A DNA stretch of 18,789 nt from an uncultured Flavihumibacter sp. (GTDB taxonomy: Bacteria > Bacteroidota > Bacteroidia > Chitinophagales > Chitinophagaceae), in assembly GCA_946482545.1 (NCBI GenBank), contig CAMLRX010000103.1, positions 1 to 18,789 of the forward strand. Reading direction: 5' to 3'. Under the pieces are notes generated by a model. It worked only from the letters and a program-made list of their open reading frames with translations, did not search any database and was not told the DNA's origin. This document shows, in pieces, positions 1-7,775 of this stretch (position 1 is the first letter of the stretch; every line of letters begins with the position of its first letter). A program made the translations under genes and the position numbers.

Positions 1-477
1 CGTTTTACCAAACACCACGAACGCGCCAAAGACCTCACCCAGGATATTTTCTTCCGCATCTGGACCAACAGGGAAAAACTCCGCGAAGTGGAAAATTTCG
101 AAGCCTACCTCTATGTGGTGGCCCGGAATTGCATTTTTAACGACCTGAAAAAGCAGCTCCCCCTTAACGGTTCCGGGGAATTTCTTGAGTCTTTTCTGCT
201 GTACGAAGATGCCACACCGCTGGAACAAACGGAAACCAGGGACCTGGAAAAACGCCTGATGGAAAGCATCGCGGGTTTGCCTGCCCAGATGCAGACGGTG
301 TTCAGGCTCAGCAGGTTCGAAGGGCTCACCCACGCGCAAATAGCCGCTAAACTGGGTATATCGGAAAATACCTCTAAAAGTTATGTTGTGCGTGCGCTTA
401 TCGCCATCCGCAAACAACTTTCAGGGCAGGGTGAGCAACTGATTGTGCTGCTGCTGGCGCTCTGGAAGCTACGTTAA
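1..477 (+). CDS. ECF-type RNA polymerase sigma factor, 5' end missing
   Basis: The reading frame is open from the first base, so the gene starts before the window; 158 residues are visible. The visible part begins inside sigma region 2: residues about 9-38 carry the AKDLTQDIFFRIW motif and the ENFEAYLYVVARN core-binding helix. Region 4 follows at about 93-140, with LPAQMQTVF, the ISENTSKSYVVRAL recognition helix and a spacing typical of the Bacteroidota RpoE-like ECF family. A GTG at 88 would make a shorter protein but would delete much of region 2, so it is not a credible start. The protein ends in a short hydrophobic tail (LIVLLLALWKL). The next gene, 63 bases downstream, is a FecR, so this sigma factor is very probably held and released by FecR and directs transcription of the susC-type gene. 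Assignment to the ECF family is secure; the regulon is inferred from position. Confidence 0.93.
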   Translation, partial: RFTKHHERAKDLTQDIFFRIWTNREKLREVENFEAYLYVVARNCIFNDLKKQLPLNGSGEFLESFLLYEDATPLEQTETRDLEKRLMESIAGLPAQMQTVFRLSRFEGLTHAQIAAKLGISENTSKSYVVRALIAIRKQLSGQGEQLIVLLLALWKLR

Positions 478-540
478 TTTTTTTTTCAGCCCAACGCATT
501 ACCCTGCAACAAACCGCTGTCTTTACCATAACAACTTCTT

Positions 541-1728
541 ATGGATACGACTGAACAGCAACAATTAATGGAGAAATTCCTGGCGGGAAAGATGTCTTTG
601 CCGGAGATCACGCGTTTCCGGGAATTACTTCACCGCAATGAAGGGGCGGAGCATTGGCAGGAACTGATCGCAGAAAAACTGAAGGACAACCCCGAGCATA
701 ATTTTGCAGAAGAACACCTGGAAGCATGGTATAAAGAATTACAAACCCGTATGGCTGTTTCGCCCACGGCCGTAATAGATTCCGGTACCGGAAAACTGAA
801 GACGTTGCGCAACTGGGGCTGGGCTGCTGCCGCTATGGTCATAGTGGTAGGTGCTGTATGGCTGTTTTCCAATCAACAAAAAGCGAACGATACACCGCAG
901 GTGGCCATTACCCCGGCAGATATTCAGCCTGGAAAAGAGGGCGCTGTGCTTACGCTTGCGGATGGTTCGAAAGTGGTATTGGATAGCCTTGGCAATGGGT
1001 TGATCTCCACCCAGAGCGGTACGAAAGTGGTGTTGAAAGATGGGGTGGTGGCCTATGAGCCGCTGCAAAAGGATGCCGCTATTGCCTACAACAGTATTGC
1101 CACGCCTAAAGGGCGCCAGTTCAGCATATTATTGCCCGATGGCTCAAGGGCATGGCTCAATGCTGAAAGCACCTTGCGTTACCCCACCGCTTTTCCCGGA
1201 AACGAACGCCGGGTAGAAGTTACAGGGGAAGTGTATTTTGAAGTGGCCCACAATGCGCAAAAGCCTTTCCGGGTAAACATCGGCTCCGGAACGGAGGTGG
1301 AGGTGCTGGGTACCAGTTTTAATGTGAACGCGTATGCGAATGAAAATGCGATCAATACCACGCTGCTGGAGGGAAAGGTGAGGATGAAGGCGGAAGGTAA
1401 GGGAGAACTGCTGTTACGTCCGGGGCAACAGGCGCGACTGCAAAGAAACGCTGCCGCCGGCATTGCGCTTGAAACAGAAGTGGATACGGATAAAGTGATG
1501 GCCTGGAAAAACGGGCTCTTCAACTTTGATGGCCTGGGTGTAGCAGAAGTGATGCGGCAACTGGAGCGGTGGTACGATATAGAAGTGGTATATGAAAAAG
1601 AGGTGCCCGATATCATTTTCGGTGGGAAACTGCGGAAGGATGTGAGTTTGTCCGGTGTGCTGAAGTCTTTGCAAGAATCCGAAGTGCATTTCCGGATGGA
1701 AGGCCGGCGCCTGATTGTATTGCCGTAA
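541..1728 (+). CDS. FecR family anti-sigma factor / signal transducer with C-terminal DUF4974
   Basis: A 395-residue inner-membrane protein. Residues 1-85 form a cytoplasmic helical part that would bind the sigma factor. One membrane segment lies at about 91-110 (WGWAAAAMVIVVGAVWLF). The periplasmic FecR domain spans about 183-283, with signature stretches LLPDGSRAWLNAES and VTGEVYFEVAH. A DUF4974/STN-like C-terminal domain covers about 325-395 (FDGLGVAEVMRQLERWYDIE). This domain order is standard for Bacteroidota FecR proteins, which pass a signal from the STN domain of an outer-membrane transporter to a cytoplasmic ECF sigma factor. Its neighbours fit: sigma factor upstream, STN-bearing SusC-type transporter downstream. 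The ATG at 541 gives the usual FecR length. No truncation or frameshift is seen. Confidence 0.95.
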   Translation: MDTTEQQQLMEKFLAGKMSLPEITRFRELLHRNEGAEHWQELIAEKLKDNPEHNFAEEHLEAWYKELQTRMAVSPTAVIDSGTGKLKTLRNWGWAAAAMVIVVGAVWLFSNQQKANDTPQVAITPADIQPGKEGAVLTLADGSKVVLDSLGNGLISTQSGTKVVLKDGVVAYEPLQKDAAIAYNSIATPKGRQFSILLPDGSRAWLNAESTLRYPTAFPGNERRVEVTGEVYFEVAHNAQKPFRVNIGSGTEVEVLGTSFNVNAYANENAINTTLLEGKVRMKAEGKGELLLRPGQQARLQRNAAAGIALETEVDTDKVMAWKNGLFNFDGLGVAEVMRQLERWYDIEVVYEKEVPDIIFGGKLRKDVSLSGVLKSLQESEVHFRMEGRRLIVLP

Positions 1729-1773
1729 AAAAAAGAGGATCAACATAAAACCATAAACCTGCCTTTGATACAA

Positions 1774-1813
1774 CCGGTCAAAAAAGAACCGGAGGTGCTT
1801 GCGACACCCCCGG
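1774..1813 (+). promoter_or_regulatory. Hairpin pair in the leader between the fecR- and susC-type genes
   Basis: The 152-base gap between the fecR- and susC-type genes holds an inverted repeat: CCGGAGGTG at 1789-1797 against CACCCCCGG at 1805-1813, one A-C mismatch, 7-base loop. A shorter stem, CCGGT at 1774-1778 with ACCGG at 1788-1792, uses the same CCGG, so the two cannot form together. No T-run follows the larger stem, so it is not a normal intrinsic terminator. It could be an attenuator, an mRNA-stabilising element or an inert repeat. The sigma-dependent promoter of the susC-type gene should also lie in this gap, but I cannot place it. Confidence 0.4.
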
Positions 1814-1880
1814 CGAAAAGATGGCTGGTATAAAAATGCGCTGTAAGCATATTTCTTAACAACCAAACTGCAACAAAAGT

Positions 1881-4800
1881 ATGCAAAAAACTGCTGTATC
1901 TGCCACCCCGTGTGGCAGGTCGCCACGCGCTTTTCCCTTATCGGGGGAATGGCGCAGGGCACCAATTCTGAAAGCTATGAGAATGCTGAGTTTTTTTCTG
2001 TTCGTCGCTTCCCTTACCGTTTCGGCCAGCACCCGTTCCCAGCACGTGACCATCTCGGGTAAGGGTATCCAGTTGAAAAAACTGTTCTCCCTCGTGGAGA
2101 AGCAGACCGGTGTTGTGTTTTTCTACAACCAACGGTTACTGGTAAATACGAAGCCTGTAAACGTTTCCGCAAAGGAAATGCCGCTGGAAGCTTTCCTCCG
2201 GAAGATCATGGAAGACCAACCCCTGCAATTCCGGCTGGATGGAAAAACGGTTACGCTGTCCCGCAAAATAGCGCCTGTTGAAACCAATTCTGAAAGGTCG
2301 CCCGCAAACCCGGTACAACGGGCCGATACGTTGATTCGTATAACGGGAACCATTCTTTCCGAACAGGATGAACCCATTGCCGGGGCGAGTATTGTGGTGA
2401 AGGGCTCCCGCAAAGGTGTAAGCGCCGATGCGCGCGGGAATTTCAGTATCGAAGCCGAACGCGGCCAATCGCTGGCAGTATCTTATGTTGGTTATGAAGA
2501 TCAGTTGGTGAAGGTGAGTGGCGCCGGTCCTTTACGGATAAAGATGATCGTCTCCGCTGCGGCCATGACGGATCTCGTGGTAACAGGGATTTATCAGCGT
2601 AAAAAAGAAAGTTTTACGGGTTCCTCTTCTACCTACACCGCAAAGGAGTTAAAGAACATCGGCAACCAGAATATTCTTCAAAGTCTGAAAACCCTGGACC
2701 CTTCGTTCGCGGTGCTCGACAACAATATTTTCGGTTCCGATCCCAACCGACTCCCTGATATTGAAATCCGCGGCAAAAGCAGCGTGATCGGTTTAACGGA
2801 AGAATACGGTACCAATCCCAACCAGCCCCTGTTCATATTAGACGGATTCGAATCCACTCTTACCATCATCAGCGACCTGAGCATGGACCGGGTGGAAAGC
2901 ATCACCGTACTCAAAGATGCCGCAGCCACGGCCATTTACGGCTCCAGGGCCGCCAACGGCGTGGTGGTGGTGGAAACAAAAAGACCGGTGCCCGGCCAAC
3001 TCAGGCTATCGTACAACCTCAATTCCTCTTTTTCTTTCGCCGATCTTTCGGACTATAACCTGATGAACGCCGCAGAAAAACTCGAATTCGAAAAACTCTC
3101 CGGTTTCTTCGGCTCCCGCGATGCCAACGGGAACCTCACCAACTACGACCTGGAGCAGAAATATTTTGAAAGGAAAAAAGAAGTGGAACGCGGCGTGGAT
3201 ACTTACTGGCCCAACGAACCCCTCCGCTTCGCGCCCGTACTGCGCCACACGCTGATGGCGGAAGGTGGCGATGCCAACCTGCGGTACAGCGCCATGCTCA
3301 CCATCGGCAACACCAACGGGGTAATGAAAGGTTCTTCCCGCGATGTAACCAGTGGCAACATCAGGCTGATCTACCGCAAAGGAAAACTCTCTTTCAACAA
3401 CTCGCTGAGTATCGATTATACCAGCGCCAGCCGCGAAAGTGTGCCTTTCTCCCGTTTCTCCAGGGCAAATCCTTACCACCGTAAATACAATGCCCAGGGC
3501 GGGATCGATAAGGTGATGGAATCTTTTCAGTACCTCGATCTGGCCACGTTCTCGTCGCAAACGATGAATGTGTACAACCCGCTGTATGATATGCGCAACA
3601 ACAATGTGAACGAATCGCGTTCGCAGGGTTTTACCAATAATTTTGAAATTGAATGGCGCATTTTCGATGAACTACGGGCCAGGGCCCGCGCCAGCGTGCG
3701 CAGGATCACCACGCGCGATAAAATTTTCCGCTCTCCGTTTAACTCCGAATTCATTGCGGTGGATGTGCTGCAACAGGGTGCCTACAACGAGAACAATTCG
3801 GAAGAGATGAACTACGATGGCGATTTCAGCTTCACCTACGGCAAACTACTCAATGGAAGACACATGGTGAACGCCGTTGCAGGGGTTAGAATGAATCAGT
3901 TGGAATCTGAAATGAGCGGGTATGAAGTGCGTGGTTTCGTAGACGATGATTTCAGTAATCCAACTTTCGCCTTCGGCTATCCTGAGGGAAGAAGGTCCTC
4001 TTACCAGGAAGCACAACGCAGGAACGCAAGTTTCTTCCTCAACACAGGTTATGCTTACAACGACAGGTTCCTGTTCGATGCCACGCTGCGTTCTGATGGT
4101 TCCTCCGTTTACGGCGCACGCAAACAGTTCACTTCCATCTGGTCGTTCGGTACGGGCTGGAACCTCCACAATGAAAACTTTATCCGCAATTCAGGGCTGG
4201 CCTTGTTCGATCAGTTGAGGCTCCGCGGCTCCATCGGTAACCCCGGTAACCAGAATTTCAGCGATTATATTTCCATGCGGGTGTACCGCTACAACAACGA
4301 GAACAGGAATCCCTTCGGGTCGAGTGTGGTCATCAATAATTTCGGCAACAGCAACCTGAAATGGCAGAAAACACTGGATAAGAACATTGGCCTGGATGTG
4401 CTGCTCCTCGACCGGCGCGTAAGGGTGAACGCGGATTATTTCATCAAGAACACAGATCCGCTGCTGGTTTTCGTTGCCATGCCTTCTTCTTCCGGCGTAA
4501 CCAGCATCGCGCAGAATATGGGCGAACAACTTACAAAGGGCTTTACCATCATCGCCGATTATACTTTCCTGCGCAGGAAAAATTTCAACTGGCTGGTGAA
4601 CGTGAACATGCGCCAATGGAAATCGGAGTACCGCAATATCGGCAATGCACTGGATCAGTTCAACAAGGAGAACAAGAGCCGTAACCTTATACGTTACTAT
4701 GATGGCGGAAGTCCTTCAGATCTTTGGGCCGTCCGTTCGGTAGGTATTGATCCCGTTACGGGAAGGGAGGTTTTCCTGAATAACAACGATCAGCAAACGT

Positions 4801-5306
4801 TTGTACACAATTACAACGATGAAAAAGTGGTTGGCAACAGCGATCCCGATCTTGAAGGCATCATCGGTACAACGGCCCGCTACAAAGGTTTCTCTGCGTC
4901 CATTAACCTGCGGTACCGTTTGGGCGGACAGGTATTCATGCAAACCCTGTATGAAAAAGTAGAGAATATTTCTATGGCGAATATTGCGCTGAACCAGGAC
5001 AAACGCGCTTTGTACGATAGGTGGAAGAATCCCGGTGATAATGCTGTCTTCAGGGCGATTTCTTCTTCTGATGTAACGCCGATTTCGTCCCGCTTCATCG
5101 CCAACAACAACCTGATCGCCGGAGAATCCATTTCGTTCGGTTACGAAACCAGCACTGCTGCATGGTTGCACAAACTGGGCGCTTCGTCCATGAATGTGCG
5201 TGCCTACATGAACGATATCTTCCGGATCGCTTCCGTAGTGAACGAGAGAGGGCTGGATTATCCTTTCGCCCGTTCGGTATCATTGTCGTTGGGTATTCGT
5301 TTTTAA
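1881..5306 (+). CDS. SusC/RagA-type TonB-dependent outer-membrane transporter with STN signalling domain
   Basis: An 1141-residue outer-membrane transporter that would import a substrate captured by the adjacent SusD-type protein, driven by TonB. The signal sequence sits at about 33-52 (MRMLSFFLFVASLTVSAS), behind a 32-residue leader beginning MQKTAVSATP. Such leaders are common in these proteins, so the ATG at 1881 is kept; ATG codons for residues 33 (1977) and 35 (1983) are alternatives. Domain order: STN (secretin/TonB short N-terminal) about 55-127; carboxypeptidase-regulatory-like beta-sandwich about 152-222; TonB-box-like LVVTG at about 232; plug about 235-370, including LFILDGFE and VLKDAAATAIYGSRAANGVV; then the beta-barrel, ending RSVSLSLGIRF with the terminal aromatic residue usual for outer-membrane barrels. 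The STN domain together with the upstream FecR and sigma factor marks it as a signal-transducing transporter that controls its own expression. The substrate cannot be told from sequence. Confidence 0.96.
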   Translation: MQKTAVSATPCGRSPRAFPLSGEWRRAPILKAMRMLSFFLFVASLTVSASTRSQHVTISGKGIQLKKLFSLVEKQTGVVFFYNQRLLVNTKPVNVSAKEMPLEAFLRKIMEDQPLQFRLDGKTVTLSRKIAPVETNSERSPANPVQRADTLIRITGTILSEQDEPIAGASIVVKGSRKGVSADARGNFSIEAERGQSLAVSYVGYEDQLVKVSGAGPLRIKMIVSAAAMTDLVVTGIYQRKKESFTGSSSTYTAKELKNIGNQNILQSLKTLDPSFAVLDNNIFGSDPNRLPDIEIRGKSSVIGLTEEYGTNPNQPLFILDGFESTLTIISDLSMDRVESITVLKDAAATAIYGSRAANGVVVVETKRPVPGQLRLSYNLNSSFSFADLSDYNLMNAAEKLEFEKLSGFFGSRDANGNLTNYDLEQKYFERKKEVERGVDTYWPNEPLRFAPVLRHTLMAEGGDANLRYSAMLTIGNTNGVMKGSSRDVTSGNIRLIYRKGKLSFNNSLSIDYTSASRESVPFSRFSRANPYHRKYNAQGGIDKVMESFQYLDLATFSSQTMNVYNPLYDMRNNNVNESRSQGFTNNFEIEWRIFDELRARARASVRRITTRDKIFRSPFNSEFIAVDVLQQGAYNENNSEEMNYDGDFSFTYGKLLNGRHMVNAVAGVRMNQLESEMSGYEVRGFVDDDFSNPTFAFGYPEGRRSSYQEAQRRNASFFLNTGYAYNDRFLFDATLRSDGSSVYGARKQFTSIWSFGTGWNLHNENFIRNSGLALFDQLRLRGSIGNPGNQNFSDYISMRVYRYNNENRNPFGSSVVINNFGNSNLKWQKTLDKNIGLDVLLLDRRVRVNADYFIKNTDPLLVFVAMPSSSGVTSIAQNMGEQLTKGFTIIADYTFLRRKNFNWLVNVNMRQWKSEYRNIGNALDQFNKENKSRNLIRYYDGGSPSDLWAVRSVGIDPVTGREVFLNNNDQQTFVHNYNDEKVVGNSDPDLEGIIGTTARYKGFSASINLRYRLGGQVFMQTLYEKVENISMANIALNQDKRALYDRWKNPGDNAVFRAISSSDVTPISSRFIANNNLIAGESISFGYETSTAAWLHKLGASSMNVRAYMNDIFRIASVVNERGLDYPFARSVSLSLGIRF

Positions 5307-5327
5307 CACCATTCCAAACAAGTTTGT

Positions 5328-6791
5328 ATGAACATTAAAATATTTTTCACCTGCGCGGTTTTTGCGCTCACTTCGGTCTCCTGTAAAAAGTGGATTGATG
5401 TGAAGCCTTCGGATCGTTTGTCGGAAGACATGCTTTTCTCCTCCCGCGATGGTTACCTGAAAGCGCTGAACGGCGTTTATGTGGATCTCGCCAACACGGC
5501 GGTTTATGGACAGAATATGTCTGCCGCCGCTTTGGATGTGCTGGCGCAGTACTATTATATGGTGTCGTCCACCCATCCGTATTACAATTACACCATGTTC
5601 ACGTATACGGCCGACAATACCAGGCTGGGCTTCGATAATATGTGGAAGAAAAGCTATGAACTGATTGCCAACTGTAATGTGATCATCGAAAAATGTGGCG
5701 ACCAGAATCCGTTGTTGCCCGCGCCGTATTTCGGTATTGTGAAAGGGGAGGCCCTTGCTTTGCGCGCCCTGTTGCATTTTGATATGTTGCGGCTTTTCGG
5801 GCCAATATGGTCGGAGGAGAAAAAATCGATACCGGCTATTCCCTATAAAACCACTGCTGCTACAGAAGTTACTCCGTTACTGAGTGCTGCTGAAGTAATG
5901 GAAAAAGTAATGGCCGATCTCACTGCCGCGCGGGACCTGCTGCGCGAAGCGGATCCTGTGCTTACGGAAGGGGTGCGCAATGCAGCGAATCCTGCCGGCA
6001 CAAATGATCTTTTCTTCCGCCAGTACAGGTTGAACTATTATGCCGTGCGTGCCCTGATGGCGCGTGCGCAACTCTGGATGCAGGAAAAGAATGCCGCTTT
6101 CCAGGAAGCGAAAGCCATATTGGAAGAAGTTCAATCACCTTCAAAGCCGGTGTTCCCTTATGTAACGAATGCCGCCGCCACCAGTGCGGATAAGCCTGAC
6201 CGTATGTTTTCAACAGAAGTGATGTTCTCCCTGTACACCATCAACCGGGTGAATATGTACAACAATGTTTTTTCAGCCAGTATTCAACCCGGTGCCAGGC
6301 TTTCTTTCAATGCAGGCAATGCCGATATGGCACGGGTAAATGAAATGTATGACGATGAAAATGATTACCGTCGGCGGATATGGGAGAACGTTACACTGGA
6401 GAACGGTACACTGCTCACCAACCAGAAATACAAAGATTATGTGGATGCGCCGGGTCGTTATATGATTCCGCTGATCCGCCTGAGTGAATTGTTGCTGATT
6501 GGTGCCGAATGCAGCGGCACCCTGGAAGAAGGCAGGGCTTACCTCAATGCGCTGCGTGCTGCCAGGAACTGCGTCAGTCTTTCTCCCGGAAGTGAAGCGG
6601 AGCTGAAAACGGCCATCACCGCGGAGTTCAGAAAAGAGATGATTGGCGAAGGACAAATGTTCTTCTACTACAAACGCAACGCCATGCAAACGGTTCCCAA
6701 CAACGCCGCGCTTACCGGAACGAAAACCATGGTGCTAGAAAATTATGTGGTACCACTTCCGGATAGTGAGATCAGCCTGCGTGGCAAATAA
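5328..6791 (+). CDS. SusD/RagB family substrate-binding outer-membrane lipoprotein
   Basis: A 487-residue lipoprotein starting 22 bases after the susC-type stop, surely co-transcribed. The signal peptide ends in a relaxed lipobox with Cys19 (TSVSC) followed by KKWIDVKPSDRLSED, the hallmark opening of SusD proteins. The N-terminal SusD-like helical/TPR-rich part covers about 20-220 (for example MFSSRDGYLKALNGVY-like segment near 36-52 and ALALRALLHFDMLRLFGP near 144-161), and the RagB/SusD C-terminal part about 290-487. The length is slightly short but within family range. SusD caps the SusC barrel on the cell surface and delivers ligand. The residues that contact substrate cannot be named from sequence alone. 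Confidence 0.95.
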   Translation: MNIKIFFTCAVFALTSVSCKKWIDVKPSDRLSEDMLFSSRDGYLKALNGVYVDLANTAVYGQNMSAAALDVLAQYYYMVSSTHPYYNYTMFTYTADNTRLGFDNMWKKSYELIANCNVIIEKCGDQNPLLPAPYFGIVKGEALALRALLHFDMLRLFGPIWSEEKKSIPAIPYKTTAATEVTPLLSAAEVMEKVMADLTAARDLLREADPVLTEGVRNAANPAGTNDLFFRQYRLNYYAVRALMARAQLWMQEKNAAFQEAKAILEEVQSPSKPVFPYVTNAAATSADKPDRMFSTEVMFSLYTINRVNMYNNVFSASIQPGARLSFNAGNADMARVNEMYDDENDYRRRIWENVTLENGTLLTNQKYKDYVDAPGRYMIPLIRLSELLLIGAECSGTLEEGRAYLNALRAARNCVSLSPGSEAELKTAITAEFRKEMIGEGQMFFYYKRNAMQTVPNNAALTGTKTMVLENYVVPLPDSEISLRGK

Positions 6792-6817
6792 ATATTCACC
6801 TGCAAAAAAGAAAGATC

Positions 6818-7681
6818 ATGTACCGTAACAATAAAATATTCCTCCTCTTATCGCTTTTCCTGCTGTCGATGACCGCCTGCAAAAAAGATATGATGCAGTA
6901 TGAAGGGGTGGAAGGTGTTTACTTCGCCGTGCAGCATGGCGCTTCCTGGGGAACAGAACGCACCTGGCCCTACCAGCCTTATACCAATGTGGAGTTTGTA
7001 AAGCTTCCGGGCAACGAGGCTACCATCAACATCAAAGTGATGATTACCGGACCTGTGAAAGCGTATGACCGTCCCTTCACCGTGGAAATCGATCCTGATT
7101 CCACCACGGCGCAGGCAGGTGTACATTTTGAAAATATTTCGAAAACACTTGCTATTCCAGCCGGCAAAATGGAAGCTTATGTACCCGTAACCCTGAAGCG
7201 GACCGCCGATCTTCAGACTTCGGCAAAAAGCATCGGCCTGAAACTGGTGCCCAACGAGCATTTCAAACTTTCTTTCACCGAATGGGATGCGGTGCCAGGC
7301 TACACGGCTTCTACTTCGGGTATTGTAGCGGAATTTGATGCGAGCCTCCACAAGATCAACGTGAACGATTTTATGGTACAGCCTGCGGTGTGGATCGGTT
7401 CCATCCAGGCTGGTAACAGGGAGTCTGGCTCGTGGGGCGCTTTCTCCCGCAAAAAAATCGAACTGATGTGCCAGCTTTTCAACCTGACCTATGCTGATTT
7501 TGGAAGTACGGTCACCATGCCCAGTGTGCTCTCCAGCTTAATTACAGCGGAAGCTGCGCGATACCTTATTGAAAGGTACAATGCAAAGGACCCTGTATTG
7601 GAAGAGGATGGAAGGCTGATGTATATAGGCGCCGTCCCCTGGACTTCTTACATAGGCGTACCCTGGGTGCCTGGCCCCTGA
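6818..7681 (+). CDS. DUF4843-type SusC/D-associated lipoprotein
   Basis: A 287-residue predicted lipoprotein, 26 bases after the susD-type gene. The signal peptide ends at Cys21 (LLSMTAC followed by KKDMMQYEG). The body (about 22-250) is beta-rich. It has the features of the DUF4843 family found in SusC/D operons: an early YEG..GVYFAVQ strand, then NIKVMITGPVKAYDRPFTVEID and QAGVHFENISKTLAIPAGK, resembling the Calx-beta-like repeats often seen in these proteins. It is probably anchored at the outer membrane and may be an accessory surface-exposed binding component. The family call rests on pattern recognition and gene order; the biochemical role of the family is not established. Confidence 0.85.
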   Translation: MYRNNKIFLLLSLFLLSMTACKKDMMQYEGVEGVYFAVQHGASWGTERTWPYQPYTNVEFVKLPGNEATINIKVMITGPVKAYDRPFTVEIDPDSTTAQAGVHFENISKTLAIPAGKMEAYVPVTLKRTADLQTSAKSIGLKLVPNEHFKLSFTEWDAVPGYTASTSGIVAEFDASLHKINVNDFMVQPAVWIGSIQAGNRESGSWGAFSRKKIELMCQLFNLTYADFGSTVTMPSVLSSLITAEAARYLIERYNAKDPVLEEDGRLMYIGAVPWTSYIGVPWVPGP

Positions 7682-7722
7682 CCATTGGCCCGGACCGGTA
7701 TTTACTTTTCACCACCTCATTC

Positions 7723-7740
7723 ATTGAAATTCATTTCAAT
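7723..7740 (+). repeat. Perfect 18-base palindrome before the PKD-like lipoprotein gene
   Basis: ATTGAAAT (7723-7730) and ATTTCAAT (7733-7740) are exact reverse complements separated by TC. They lie in the 94-base gap between the DUF4843-type and PKD-like genes, ending 35 bases before the preferred start at 7776. The symmetry would suit a DNA-binding dimer or a weak A/T-rich hairpin. No T-run follows and no function can be assigned. Confidence 0.4.
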
Positions 7741-7775
7741 CTTACAACCGGATGAGGCGTTTAAAAAAATTCAGA

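Noticed and set aside
88..477. Sigma factor starting at the GTG at 88 as a complete short gene
   Set aside because: The frame is open back to base 1 and bases 1-87 encode conserved sigma region 2 residues, so the gene is simply cut by the window edge.
1789..1813. Intrinsic terminator between the fecR- and susC-type genes
   Set aside because: The stem is good, but the following bases are CGAAAAG with no T-run, so a normal Rho-independent terminator is not supported.
1414..1965. Minus-strand open frame of 183 residues across the fecR-susC gap
   Set aside because: It covers the end of the fecR-type gene, the leader hairpin and the susC-type start in antisense; composition is His/Phe-rich shadow sequence with no domain.
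3006..3560. Minus-strand open frame of 184 residues inside the susC-type gene
   Set aside because: Fully antisense to the beta-barrel coding region; no independent start signals or protein features.
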